From: Paragonimus skrjabini miyazakii
Taxonomy: Eukaryota; Platyhelminthes; Trematoda; Plagiorchiida; Troglotrematidae
DNA length: 64,000 bases
Assembly (NCBI GenBank): GCA_014338405.1
Contig: JTDE01000437.1
Location: 137,457-201,456, forward strand
Reading direction: 5' to 3'
The notes beneath the pieces were generated by a model. That model did not search any database. It was not told the origin of the DNA and worked only from the letters and a program-made list of their open reading frames with translations. The position numbers and the translations under genes are program-made. Within the stretch, counting starts at the first letter, position 1. Every line of letters starts with the position of its first letter. This document shows, in pieces, positions 22,101-34,616 of this stretch.

Positions 22101-24702
22101 CCAGACTTGTTCTTTACGCCTCACTAGTAAGAAAACCCGGCTCGAATCTCATACTGAACGCTTTGTAAAGGGAAAGTTATCCATGTGAAATGTGCTTTAA
22201 TTGAAACCAAATTTTGCTGCACACCGGGCGTGCGCGTTGTCAGATATTATTCGGAATAAAACCCGGATTTCAAAGCTAGAGGAATAATGCATATGTTAGC
22301 TGCATCTGCCTTCCGGAAATCTGCCGAGAAATGATCAAATACTGTAGTTTTCAATCCTAGTCATATGGTGAATTTTAACTCTACTTTCAGCCAGGCCAAT
22401 TGGCGTTGCTTCTTTAGAAACCGGCACATCACTAAAAGTTGATGAATACCACCCATTAAACTGCAATATTGCCCAGGCAACATGGTGGAAGCAGTTGATT
22501 GTTTGCCTTAACATTCATATGTAACTGGCAGCTTATGGATATCTTGGACACCTAGTAGCGCTACAGAATGGCAAATCCTACCTACCTGTGGTCGAATCCT
22601 TTGCTACCAAGCTCGTCAACATGTATGAGTAGTGTGGATGTGTCCGTAAGGGTTCGTTTGACCAATAAGTCACCCTGGCATTGAAGCATCAAAAATTCAG
22701 AAATGATTATTCATGCAGAACTAACCCGCTCTTTGCATCTGCCCAGGGAAAATGAACCATCAAGAAATGCCCTCCAATGGATGTAGTATTTCCAGGCCTT
22801 GACTTGTCTTGACTTAGGTACAAATTTTAACTCACTGGCAGTCCACTCAAGCCTCACCGTTCTGTCGCAGGGTCCAGTATTGCATCCAATGTCACTCTCA
22901 GCCTAAGCCAACGACCTTGTACAAATGGATAATAAACCGGCCACGGTATGTGCTGATGGCACAAGCTCTGGCACGTGTTACACAGATAGTGAGAAGCAAA
23001 ATTTTCTCAAAGAGACCCACAAGTTGTACATCGATGGTTTGAAAAACTAACAGCCCTTTACCACGCGTAATCCAACTATCGTGCATATTTGTTATACTTG
23101 CAGCAAAGCGTAGTTAATTGGTGACAGCATATAGGCTACTTGACCCACATACCACAACCTATTTACGCCTCCAGGTTAGTGCCAAAGTTAAATTGATTAT
23201 AAAGAACGCCAGCAGAAGACTAACGACGTTTACTAGGGACCTCGAATAATTCGTAGTCGTTACCTTCCTGCTCATCTGTAGCACGCTAACAGAGTCAAGG
23301 ATGAAAGTCAATAGGCAAGTAAGTACATCATACTGGAAGAACGAAATAGCTGCTATGGAGGCTATCCAAACGTCAGCCAGCAAGATATTTCAGGACGCAT
23401 TCTCTACGCCATATGGGAATCATGCTTCACAGCTATGTCTTTTAGTCTGCAAGCTTTTGTAACGTTACTTTATTCTGGCCTATGGAATGCAGCCCTCAGC
23501 CGAACAACACAACAAAAGTCTTTTCACCAATGCTGAGAACGTCACTGTCAAAAGCTGTTTACTTAGCCTGGATTTAGACAACAAACGTTTATCATTTGAG
23601 TCTGTACAATAAATTCAGCACACATTAGTGGCATAAATAGCTACGGCAACTTTATTCGATTTAATCCTGAAATAGGTGGATGACTGAACTTTTCCTAGGT
23701 GATAACTGACAGTGGGATACTATTCTGTACGCTTCCTGTCTTAAGTACCCTTACTTTTCACCTTTTTTCCGTCTTTCTCTCATTTCACATCTCTTTCTCA
23801 TTGCCATCCTCCGCAAAATTACCCCAATATTTTTCAACAAAAAGTGTAATTATCATGGGCGAACGATTGATTTTAGCCGTTCCAGCAGTGACTATATTTT
23901 ACTTTCCCTTACCATTTTGTGAGTTCACTTGGTTGGAAGGGGACAGATCACAATATGACTGTCGTATTGAGAGCAAGCCTACTTTGGAATAGTATTCTCT
24001 GTGCTTCCGATTTACACCGAGATATATTCTAAGATCAGGTTTTTATATGGGTATTATGCTGCTTATTGTAAACGAAATCTTAGCACTCATTGGAATCACT
24101 CATTTTGAGGTGCAAATGATTCAGAATGCACTAATTGCATGCATTGTGTTAGCTGACATGTAGGAAGCGAGATTTGATAATTGTGTATGTGTAAACGAGT
24201 GTACCTTCTTTTAAGAACATTCTAGGATTGTGGTTCCACCTTTTATCAAGGTTGTTGCGGGTAAACTCGATTGGGGAACATATTGCCATAACGTATACTT
24301 TATAAGTATTAAATACTGCACCACCGATAAAATGAACCTTCGTTAAGTTGTTCAGCTCATTTTGTAGAGGTAATCGGATAAAGCGTTTGTGCTTTGATGA
24401 TTCGGATGAAATTATGCTGAAATCCCACCGAAATGTCAAATGAAACCAGCTTTTGCTGAAAATGAAGGAATTCTGGAGAACAGTTTCCGTGAGTTCTTTG
24501 CTATAGTTAACAACAGTCGGGGTCTGTATCCCTCATAGACATAAGAGAATGGTATATGAGAATGTAAACGGAAGATCAATCTCAAAAATGTGTTGCGATT
24601 GGTCCGGATAAAAGGTTTTATGTCACTTTGTAAGTTTAATAGCAGAACGTCAACTTCCAATCAGAAGGCTTTGTAATTAATTATCTATATTTCCCACTTC
24701 AG
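19190..24702. other. no gene recognised
   Basis: About 5.5 kb without a recognisable protein family. The section 22400-23450 is richer in GC than its surroundings and contains interrupted protein-like readings on the plus strand (for example RPIGVASLETGTSLKVDEY near 22395). It may be a decayed retroelement, but no diagnostic motif was seen. Confidence 0.35.
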
Positions 24703-24807
24703 AGAAAAATGTTGAGCCTAACCGACAGATCATGGAACCAGTATCCGAAAAGATGCAAAGTGATACCACACGAGTTAAAATGCTTACAAAACTTTGCAGA
24801 AATTTCG
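24703..24807 (+). CDS. candidate internal exon, unknown protein
   Basis: The acceptor is tatatttcccacttcag and the donor is TTCG|gtacgc. The 105-nt exon has two leading bases, 34 codons and one trailing base, and is open in one frame. The reading starts KNVEPNRQIMEPVSEKMQ and ends RVKMLTKLCRNF. It is hydrophilic and helix-like, with composition typical of real coding sequence. Family not recognised, and the neighbouring exons were not located. Confidence 0.45.
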
Positions 24808-25104
24808 GTACGCACCACATTTTCTGAAAAATATCTTCAGATTACTAAAACAGTAAACGCAGGATACTGTTGAACAATACTGTGTACAGTAGTATCAAGC
24901 AGGAACTCAATTGTAATACAGGAAGTCGGATGTAAGTAATTTTATAAAAAGTGGAATGATCAGTTCCTTCTTTACTGGTAAGTAGTAAGGGATTGTGATT
25001 GGTATGGTGTGCACGCCACTGGCAACTTACTACAGCCTTCACAAGGCGATTGGACAGTCTGAGTATCACTGACAATATAATGTGGCTACGCTTTTGTGTA
25101 TGGT

Positions 25105-25345
25105 AATTTGTTCGTGCCTAATGTGAAGTCAACGAAGCAATGGTCACCAAGGTTACCTCATGAACGGGTGACCGAAGTTTAAATCTTGACAGTGCCAACG
25201 ATACGCATTATTTGCGAGCTACAACAAGATCAAACCTCGAATACAGTATCTTTTAAAAAGGGGGCTGATTACAAGTTTATGGGACTGTGCGGGCTGCAGT
25301 CAGTAAATACTGTTCGACTTATATCCGCCAAAATCACACACTATT
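25105..25345 (+). mobile_element. decayed tRNA-derived SINE
   Basis: The line-up cctaatgtgaagtcaac, ggttacctcatgaacg, gcgagctacaac, tttaaaaagggggctgatt and actgttcgactt follows the SINE order from the tRNA block to the tail, with many substitutions. The hammerhead core is no longer intact. Confidence 0.6.
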
Positions 25346-25404
25346 TATTAGTATAGCTAGAAAGGCTTGGTAACTTCTTCGCCTTGATTTAGTTTTGATG
25401 CCTT

Positions 25405-25650
25405 AGTTATTATGTCATCGACTGGAGTTAACAGGACAGTTACTGTATCTACCCTCGTAGCGCCTGGATAAACTGAACTGCAATCACAAACAAATGTGAC
25501 CAGGTGTTAACGTGTGATAATGTGGTTGCGCTTAATACGAGATTAGCGGCGCAGTACCTGACAGGGTTGTCCTTGACTGCTTGCACGGCGTTCACATATC
25601 GGCAGTATTGAAGATATTCACTACTGACGACTTTATCATAAGTTGAAGGT
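25405..25650 (+). mobile_element. decayed SINE 5' half
   Basis: The head (ggagttaacaggacagttac) and the A-box region (ttagcggcgcagtacctg) are recognisable. The copy loses similarity near 25650, where a minus-strand SINE tail begins. Confidence 0.5.
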
Positions 25651-25675
25651 GAGCATTTTTCGATAGTAAACAGGT

Positions 25676-25970
25676 TGATTCGTAAGTTGAACATCACCCA
25701 AATGTTATCGCAGCTTCTGCGTTCAGATAGACGGTCCCGCCAAACTCTTCCGAAAAAAAGCACTGGACTCGAGTTTTGCCCTGGTTACAGCTCGTCAGTA
25801 GTGCATGACTATGCCACTGCAGAGACTAGAACTCTGACAACGCTTTCACGAGGCAAACGTGTTGCCCGCTGCGCCGTTGACTTCATATTAGGCACGACCG
25901 AATTATCATACCTGGACGCTCAACCATTAAAGTAAAATGTCGCACAGCATGTTAAATGCGATCAGATATT
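25676..25970 (-). mobile_element. tRNA-derived SINE with hammerhead motif
   Basis: Minus-strand copy: tail at 25686-25740, hammerhead at 25760-25804, tRNA-like block at 25810-25890 and the head beyond. It is joined head-on to a plus-strand SINE running to the N gap. Confidence 0.7.
25760..25804 (-). ncRNA. hammerhead ribozyme, near-intact core
   Basis: Minus strand: stem I GCACTA with CAGTGC (5 of 6 paired), core CTGACGA intact, stem II GCTG/GGGC weakened, AAAA in place of GAAA, then CTCGAGTC with the GTC cleavage triplet. Confidence 0.5.
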
Positions 25971-26309
25971 TCCACCTGTATCGACAGTCCTAGTCGCAGG
26001 GTTATCATTCAGAGTTAACGGGACAGTTACTGTGTCTTCTTTCGAGACGATCGAGCAGCGTGGTCATTACTCACAAACGCAAGTGGTTGAGTGTTCACAT
26101 ATGATAATTCGGGCGTGCCTAATGTGAAGTCAATAGCGCAGTGGTCAACACGGTTGCCCCATGAAAGCATGGCATGCCGGAGTTCTAGTCCCGGCAGTGG
26201 CAAGGACGTGCAGTACAGATGAGCTCTAACAAGAACGAAACTCTAGTCCAGTTCTTCTTTTCTAAAGAAACTGGCGGGTCCCTCTATCTGGATTTGAAAG
26301 CTGCGGTCA
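25971..26309 (+). mobile_element. tRNA-derived SINE, cut by gap
   Basis: Plus-strand head (gagttaacgggacagttact), A box (tagcgcagtggtc), B-box region (gagttctagtcccgg), hammerhead block (core reads CAGATGA, so position 4 is altered; GAAA intact) and part of the tail up to the N run. Confidence 0.7.
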
Positions 26310-26409
26310 NNNNNNNNNNNNNNNNNNNNNNNNNNNNNNNNNNNNNNNNNNNNNNNNNNNNNNNNNNNNNNNNNNNNNNNNNNNNNNNNNNNNNNNNNNN
26401 NNNNNNNNN
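26310..26409. other. assembly gap, 100 N
   Basis: Exactly 100 unknown bases, a conventional placeholder length rather than a measured gap. Open frames called across it are artefacts. Confidence 0.99.
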
Positions 26410-27040
26410 TGACCGCAGCTTTCAAATCCAGATAGAGGGACCCGCCAGTTTCTTTAGAAAAGAAGAACTGGACTAGAGTTTCGTTCTTGTTAGAGCTCAT
26501 CTGTACTGCACGTCCTTGCCACTGCCGGGACTAGAACTCCGGCATGCCATGCTTTCATGGGGCAACCGTGTTGACCACTGCGCTATTGACTTCACATTAG
26601 GCACGCCCGAATTATCATATGTGAACACTCAACCACTTGCGTTTGTGAGTAATGACCACGCTGCTCGATCGTCTCGAAAGAAGACACAGTAACTGTCCCG
26701 TTAACTCTGAATGATAACCCTGCGACTAGGACTGTCGATACAGGTGGAAATATCTGATCGCATTTAACATGCTGTGCGACATTTTACTGTAATGGTTGAG
26801 CGTCCAGGTATGATAATTCGGTCGTGCCTAATATGAAGTCAACGGCGCAGCGGGCAACACGTTTGCCTCGTGAAAGCGTTGTCAGAGTTCTAGTCCCGGC
26901 AGTGGCAAGGACGTGCAGTACAGATGAGCTCTAACAAGAACGAAACTCTAGTCCAGTTTTTCTTTTCTAAAGAAACTGGCGGGTCCCTCTATCTGGATTT
27001 GAAAGCTGCGGTCAGATATGAGTGACGCTCAACTTAAAGT
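26410..27040. mobile_element. opposed SINE copies right of the gap
   Basis: A minus-strand SINE (26410-26745) mirrors the copy left of the gap and is followed head-on by a plus-strand SINE (26750-27035) ending gctgcggtcagatatgagtg. The plus-strand copy shows what probably continues beyond the N run. Confidence 0.7.
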
Positions 27041-28040
27041 CAACCAAATCCACAATCAAATCCTCGATTAATCGTCAGCAAGCAAAATCTTACAAAACCT
27101 TACATCGTAATTATTACACCTCAGAGAAACATCTATCAATACATTTTGCTGAATTATGTGAGTTGCAATTATTAAACACATGAGTAGCTGAAACGTTCCT
27201 AATCTGCGGCTTAGCACGTTTTCACCTTCAATTTCAGTGCAATATGTTTTGGATAGTTACCAGACAGAACCTGATGCAGTGAATATATCGTTGTTTTTAA
27301 TTACACTTTAACCCATGTAAATAGTTTTATTTACCTTACTGTCCTCCGTTATGCTAATCGATAATCACTCTGGTTTATTCCAGTAAATCAATCCTCATGC
27401 TAGATTAATGAACTGCCAGACCCTGAAGTTTTGTGATAAATATGTATTATAATAAAGTTGTCTCCTATTATGAATCTAGTAGCAGTTATGTAACATTTGG
27501 TCATCTCTCTGGTCGTTTTGACAGGCAACCTGACTCCAAAACAAATTACAAATAACCTTGTCTGATTGTCTTGTCTAGTTGTCTTGTACAGCGATGACGG
27601 CTAGATGCACATAGTACAGTTGTCTGTTTCACATGCATTTTTGCGCCCATAAACTGTGAACCCCAGTAAACGCTTAACCCGGTTATCAGTCAAACAGACT
27701 ACACTAAATGTAATCAGTTGTGGCGAAAATGGGGACGAAATATATTTTATTGAAGTACATTTGTAAAGTCCGACCTTGATACCCCCCGAGTAGACAAAAT
27801 AGATCTGTATGGTTGATTTATGAGAGAGTTTGTGTCGAAATCTTTAAGAATGGAATCAGCTCACATGTGAATTCAACTCAGTACCTGCCACAGAGTGGCG
27901 GTCAGGGATCTCGTCAATTTCATTCTGAAAATCCCTCACAGGTTAGTACAACCTTTATAGTCAGACACAAATTTCAGCCAGCCTTACTAAGAAACAGGCG
28001 CTAGTCACAAGATCTACTCATGTTAGATTTCATCAGTAAC
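27041..28040. other. no firm gene
   Basis: One weak candidate: acceptor ttttcaccttcaatttcag followed by an open stretch at 27239-27309 (QYVLDSYQTEPDAVNISLF) ending in TAA. No poly(A) signal was seen near it. Confidence 0.3.
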
Positions 28041-28044
28041 CATT

Positions 28045-28345
28045 GTAATTGCCACTGCCAGGATTGGACCTCCGGGCGCACTTTCATGAGACAGCTGTAC
28101 TGTCTAATGTACCACTGACCTAAATGGAGGTAAGAATAAAATACAAAATATAAAATTTCAATCATATTCATCGGTGAGTAGTTGCCATTCTATAGTTGAA
28201 AGCCTTGCCATGGCAGAAATATGTATTACTGACGCACTCTTATAGAAGTGAAACTTTAACCTAGCGCTTCTTTCCGAAAATAGATTATGGAAATCTGTCT
28301 GAATGTGAAAGCTACAATCAAGTGTGAGTTATTTTCAACTTTAAG
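28045..28345. mobile_element. decayed opposed SINE fragments
   Basis: A minus-strand tRNA-like block (28045-28125; gccactgccaggattggacc) is followed by a plus-strand 3' half (28205-28345; gaatgtgaaagctacaatca). The hammerhead region is recognisable in order but mutated (GACGCAC, GAAA). Confidence 0.55.
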
Positions 28346-29789
28346 TTTGGGTATACGTCACACTTACGTTCGTACAGTAAGAACAGTATGATGGACGCTA
28401 TAATTAAGTAGTAGAACAAGCATGAATTTCATCAGAATAAAATATCAGCTTTATGTACTGCATACAAATAGTGGTTAACCGCAAGGAAACAACTGAAGGT
28501 TGACAGTGAGTCTGGTCAAGGAATAGCCAATTTATTAGCAATGTATCCTTTCAGACAGAAATATATATCTCAATCTTATATCAATCCGATTATCTGATGA
28601 CTGAGAATAAGAGTCAACAAGTACCGTAGCCTTCTATCTAAGGAGGCAATATTCTTCGTGACTTTTTAACTCTCTGAAATAGTTTCCGACTATAAAATGT
28701 TCACATTCTGGATCTCTCCACCGACTACAATCCTAGTGCTTAGAAGGATCGTGAACTCTATTGGATTTCCATTGTGTTGAATAAGATCTGGGCCGCTTCT
28801 TCGCCCTGTTTTGAACACACCTGTCTACGATCTAAATTTCATTCTTTCTGTCTGGTAAATGTCTTTTATTGCAGACACAATGTTCACATGAACACAGCTA
28901 GAAGAACAATCTAGCGAAGTTTGTATGAGTTACCAAGTATAGGGTGAGTGTACGAGCGATTTATCATCGTAACTTAGAAATTTCTGAGAAATCCTGAAGT
29001 GATGACTGGAAAGACAGCTGGAGAGAAAATGATACAGTTGAAAGTATTTTCATTAGTAGCCGGCGGCGGTTGACTTTTTAGTTATCAGACACGTCTTGTT
29101 ATCCGTTATTGAAAGGTAGTAGGTATTATAAGACGAAAACCTGAAACGTGTTATAAATAGGTTTGAAAATGATATAACTTCACACCCAATAACCCATCAA
29201 GACACCATATTAAACAAAGTATGTGTTTCATGAATCAAAACACGAATATTTCAGAAACAGCATATCATTTACTGCACTGATTGCGGGATATTCGAAAGAA
29301 AGACGTATTTGAGAAACGATCAGTAGTGGATTTTCTAAATCGACATACTATATCGCCTCATCTGTGATTGTTGCAGATGGATTAAATCTCCAAGGTTTGT
29401 AAACTAGGCATTACTCTCTGTTTCGGCACAAATTGATTTCAAACATCAACCAGCCACTATTCTGGCAAAATATTTCAAGTGTTCACTTTAGTTAGAAATC
29501 CCCAGAGTAGTCATCAGAAAAAACAGTGCAACGAACAAGCTCGTTTCCGGTTATTCATCATTAGACCAAATAGGTAACACTTGTATGAAACATTGTTGTC
29601 AGAACGGAAAAAAGACAAACAACTGAGCAGTTCATTTGAGGTCAGACACGTCGGTGATACAACCTAGTGATAAAGTTGCGTCACTGTTACGACGCGACTG
29701 AAACCGCAGCAGTTTAATCGGTCCAGGAGTGGGTGTTTGACCATGGCAACCGGAAAACTAGAACACAGCGCTTCTGTGCGCACAAGAGT
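28346..29789. other. no gene recognised
   Basis: AT-rich sequence leading into the PLE. An acceptor (gtcttttattgcag) near 28875 is followed by only 13 open codons. Confidence 0.35.
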
Positions 29790-31220
29790 GGGTTATCCAA
29801 TCGGATTCCGATCGTCTTAGCTGTGGCCAAACATCAGCAGCTCATGGCTTTTGACTTCGAACATACTTGACCCAGTTAAACGACAATTCCATGGCTTCAT
29901 GGGTAACCGAATTTTCACAAACCAGGTATACAACTCCAACCTATTCTACACATGTGCCACTCACCTGCAAAATGGTTATCATACCTCCTTGAACCCGTCA
30001 GACAGAAGTTGTCAATGCGTGGCCTACGGGACACTTTTGAATTCGTTAGTACACTAGACGGACTCAAATTAACGGGACAACCAATGTTTTCTCTTATAGT
30101 ATCATCCTTGTTTACGAATGTTTCACTGAAAGAGACCATAGACTATTTGTGTGATTATATTATGGCCAACAATCTAGATGTCTGCATACCGTCAAAAGAG
30201 TTGAAGCAGTAATTGTACTTTTGTACTCATAACGTACAAGTGGAATTCAACAGAAAGTATTTCGACAAGTGGATGGTGTGGCAATTGGATTCCCATTGAC
30301 GGCATTCTTTGGAGACAGGGCAAAGCCTGAAAACGACCAGCTAGAAGAAGTCATCCATGGATGTGGTGTTTATAGGCGATATGCGGATATCTTATGTGTA
30401 CTTGGCAAAAATACTAACCCCACGGACATTTTCTTAACTTCCAACTCGGCCCATGGGGACGTATCACTTATACTAGACGTCGCAAGTATCTAATGACTAA
30501 CTTTCCTGGAAGTACTCATCCGGCGACGGATCTGTTCAACGCAAGGTCTATAGGGAGAAGACCTGGCATGGGAATTACATCCGTTTCAGCAACTTTGTAC
30601 CTCTGATGCAGAAAAGAAATCTCACAAACCGGTTGACTGATAGAGCCATGAGAATATGTAAACGGGGTACGAGTTCCGGTGAACTGGCATTCATACGCAC
30701 TGTATTCTTACGAAATGGTTGCCTGGAACGATTTGTAAACAAGATTATGCAATGTCGCGAGATAAAGGATAAGATGCATTTAACAGAAAGGAAGGTGGTG
30801 TGCATATCGTTGTTCGATTGTGACAAGTTTTATGAAACAGTTACCAGGAAACCAAGAACTGTCGTCAACAAAACATCCTTTACTGCCATCTATTTCAACT
30901 CTACTCCAGCCTTGTGCCTACGGTTATAGATAAAGTGCCTGTTTCTCCGGCTACCTTTTGCGCACACTCATTTACTTGTTCATGTGGAACTAGTTATTTT
31001 GGCCGCACGACCAGACGCTTATCTGAACGTATCCATGAGCATCATCCGGCCTGGATCAATACCGAAACCACTAAGACAATTACCAGTAGCAATTACTGTT
31101 GATCCGCACCTTATCAGTAACCCCACCTCTTTTTTACGTCCGATTTACCGAGTCAAGAGCGATCAGCCAAAAGCTGTGAGATGCCGAATTTTGACCACAG
31201 CTGAGGCAATCGCAATTTGA
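29790..31220 (+). pseudogene. Penelope-like element, decayed RT and GIY-YIG
   Basis: Frame-shifted remnant of the PLE protein. The segments in order are: an upstream RT region (AKWLSYLLEPVRQKL; RDTFEFVSTLDGLKL; VSSLFTNVSLKETIDYLCDY), a VAIGFPL block replacing the usual VAMGSPLGP near 30281, YRRYADIL near 30370 where the catalytic YVDD should be (one Asp lost), and a GIY-YIG endonuclease region (CSCGTSYFGRTTRRLSERIHEH) near 30980-31045. The end resembles the AEAIAI motif of the family. At least four frame changes and the altered catalytic box make it non-functional. PLEs reverse-transcribe their RNA at the target site using RT plus GIY-YIG nuclease. Confidence 0.85.
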
Positions 31221-31239
31221 CGGAATAACTCAACTTTGT

Positions 31240-34001
31240 GCGTACAGAAGCGTTCTGTTTAACTAATATTTTTTCTCATTTCAACTTAGCTCTGTAATTT
31301 ATGAGACGATCACATAGTTAGGCCAGAAAAACAACCACCATTGGTCTTAACTATTCTCATACGTGACTGACCGTTCAAAGGCAGGTCAATCGCATGTATA
31401 AGTCCTGTCACTGTTTCATTTTTCCATCCCTGATGAATGAGTTGCGTGTTCAGGATAGGTTTCAAAATTTCAAGCGAAATTAAGAACGTAAAAATGGTCA
31501 TGGTTTTGTGATCATCATGCCCGGACAGTCTGTAACACTTTTGAACACGGTTTAAACCTTTAAGGGATAAAAATAGACTGCGGACACTTGGGAACAAATC
31601 AATTTGCTTATCCCATTACTAGAGCGTTGGATTACTACGCTTGTTTGAAGCATCATTTTAGGATAACACGCCATCTTGATATATTGAACGAAGCGGAATT
31701 TTCAAAGGACTTCCTGAAAATCATTCGGTGATTGTTCACATACTAATGAGGCTTGTTTAAAGATTTTATGTACTTTTAATGGAAACCCTAACTTTTATTC
31801 CTACCGAAACAGGCGTTAGCAACTCGTTTTGTTCTGTTATTATGTATCATTTTGTAATGTATCTATGCCAACAAAAAGCTGCATAAACAGGGAATGGTAT
31901 GGTTGAATTCAGCCATCTTTCAGAAACCAAAAATCTGTCGGTTGTAACTGCATCAATGCTAGATTTGTAAAAGGCATCACTTTAGAACAAAATGAAGGAC
32001 AGCACGGAAGTATACTCTGCATCGAAACTGTTGATTTTCTATAAGATATGAATCTGAAGAATGAAAAAAATTACAGACTAGGAAATATATTCATAATCGG
32101 CTATCTCGTTTCGCCATTTTCTCTAATCTGTCAACGACAGCGGTGTAACCGTCTCAGGCTAAATAACGTGACTCGCTTAACTTAGTAGGAATCCACACGT
32201 GGGGCTATGTATCCTAGCCATTCATTTACTCATTTTGAAACTGTAGCCTTCTGACATTCTACGATCTGCTTAGCTGGAAATCATCAATTGTAATGAGTTT
32301 TACGTGAGCTTAACTTTGTGATATGAACACGTACCATTTTAACCAACCAGAAGGTTGCTTCAACGCTGATGAATTTCATGCTTAGTTTTCACAATGAATC
32401 GTGCTATCGTAAATTAAACAAACGTGTTTGAAAATCGTGTTCTCTTACATGTAAGTTTAGGTCATATTCTCCCGGATAGTTTTGTAAGATGTTTGACTTA
32501 TTGAAAACTAAAGAACAACATGGACCTTTGTAGTAGCATAGAATGAACAACTCGCAATTCCCTATGAGTTTAGAGATGGTAATAAGAACGTTCATTTTTT
32601 GCTGTTTCTAGAAATGTCATTGTTGTAGTTGGTGAAACTCGAAATCACACGGAGCGACCTCACAGTAGCTAAACTCGAATCAAATACTATTTTCCCGAAG
32701 GGGTTAGCTGATAAATGTATTTGAATAGGGAAGCTGCGAAAAAACTAGAGCGGTGTTCAGCTTTAATTAAAAATATGGGTCAAATATATCTGACATTAGC
32801 AAACAAGGTGCTCATAGCTTCTATTTCGGAAAGATTATCCATAATATCTGTGTTAAAAATATTTTTACGAAAGTGTGCGCTAGTTGATAATTTCTGGTGC
32901 GATGATGCAAAATCATCAGCATACAGAGAATTGTTTACTTAGGTTAGTTTAAAATTAACATGCGCAGACAAATTGGTTACATCAGACTACATTAATTCTT
33001 GTTCGGAATATTCCCAGACTTGTCTGCTGTAGCCTGACTCTAATAACCAGGGTCAGGTTTACATTCAGACTAGAAATGCTAACCTACAGAAGTAAAATTA
33101 ATGATTAACCATGCAAAGTAGCAAAAATTTAATGGATTTTTGCTTTCATACACCAAAGGACGTAATCACAACGGGAAAAATCGAATTACAGCTAGTTTTG
33201 CAGCACTGATGGTTAATTGCCTCCAATCTCTAGTCGACTGATATTATTAGTAGTTATCTCGAAACATCGTAAAACTGACGGTACACCCACATTCACATAA
33301 TCCATTACCCTACTATTCATTAAACACTAAAAGTTTGAGTGCCGGCGGTCTTAAAAAAACTAACCATGTGTTTGGGAAATACGTGCTTTGATGAAGTCGG
33401 ATAAGTTTGTAGTATCGAGCGGAGGAATGGTCCTCTTTATTTTATAGCATCGCTCAAAAGTGCTGATTTTCAGCTCCAACGCAGAAATAGGTGTAACGCT
33501 TAATGATACCAAAACTCTCAGATTTCAGCATCTAAGCCCGTGAACGTGAAAGTAAGAAAATTGTTAGACGTTTTCCGAAGTTAAGATTTACAAATTCCTA
33601 GAAAATATTTCTCTACCGAAAGATACTCTCCTATTTCTCTAACAGCAAAAGTATGTAGTCGAGACGACTTTAGATTATGTGGATCAGTGAGCAGCTTTTT
33701 AATCGTAAGGATTGCCTTTTCAACGAGCGTTTTGTCGGACACTATTCAAAAATCGTTGCAATACGCTTTACTGTATGATCAGCAACGAGCGATAATGTTG
33801 GTTTTCCTCACTTCCAAGGTTATACGACACAGTTTAAAACACGCGAGTTTCTGTGCGTAACAAAAGTTTACGTTAGAATGTGGCATACGTAACGATGAAC
33901 AGACATAAATGTGGCACTGAAGTGATCTGACCAACAGTAGCCAGTTAGTCTATTAAGAAACAAGACGACAGAATACCACTGACAGTTTGACTTGGATTAA
34001 T
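31240..34001. other. no firm gene
   Basis: AT-rich DNA between two PLEs. An open stretch at 32715-32942 (EAAKKLERCSALIKNMGQIY) looks helical and contains a possible donor (AACAAG|gtgctc), but has no good acceptor. Confidence 0.35.
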
Positions 34002-34065
34002 AAATATGGACTTGAAACAGTTCATTCCCTTCAGAAGTTTGAACAAAACAGTCAGAAATTGAAAA

Positions 34066-34106
34066 CCGGTTGATGCAAGCATTTCGTATTGAATCATCAG
34101 TACCAA
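34066..34106 (-). ncRNA. hammerhead-like motif in inverted PLE end
   Basis: Exact reverse-complement counterpart of the motif at 35880-35920, carried by the inverted arm. Confidence 0.3.
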
Positions 34107-34616
34107 ATTTACAATAACATGAAACTGTTTTTTTTATATCGAGCAGATAGGCGGTAGGATGGATAGTCAATCGGTGGGTTAAGAAAGGTCACTAGATCCA
34201 GGGAAGGGTCAAGTTTACGAGCAACTGTTTCTGAACACAGAGGGTCGGATTTAGTCGATTGATTGCGACAGCTTCAGCAAACCGCAAGAATCTTGGATTC
34301 GAGTGACGTAATAGGATTCCGAATGCACAAACTGGGTCGATAACGTGTCCAGTGGTCAGGACGTGTCTTGCGACTTCAGACGCTGGCTACTTGTGTGTTT
34401 CAAACACATTGTCGTTCTTCTGTAATACAGAGTTCTGTACCCACTTAGGTAAATGTTCCTTCATTCTGGAGATCAAGCATCTCTCGGTTCTGCCTATGTA
34501 ACTTTCTTTGCAGTCACATGTAAATTGGTAGACACAATGTGAGGTGGCACCGACAGGCTGATCTCCTTTGACTGAAGGGACAGGCAGTTTCTGGGTCCGG
34601 GCTAGTATACATTTGT

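Larger units (their letters stand above)
25824..26895. repeat. large palindrome around a scaffold gap
   Basis: The 486 bp left of the gap (25824-26309) reappear as the reverse complement right of it (26410-26895), with only about one mismatch seen (near 25927). Both arms consist of opposed SINE halves. Right of the palindrome, 26896-27016 repeats 26189-26309 in direct orientation with one difference. It could be a real head-to-head SINE array or an assembly artefact created when a collapsed SINE repeat was scaffolded. Confidence 0.85.

Noticed and set aside
22400..23450. GC-richer block as a gypsy or LINE element
   Set aside because: No catalytic or zinc-knuckle motif could be identified on either strand.
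26219..26500. Two identical 85-codon open frames on opposite strands across the N run
   Set aside because: They run through 100 Ns and are identical because the flanks are palindromic SINE sequence; not coding.
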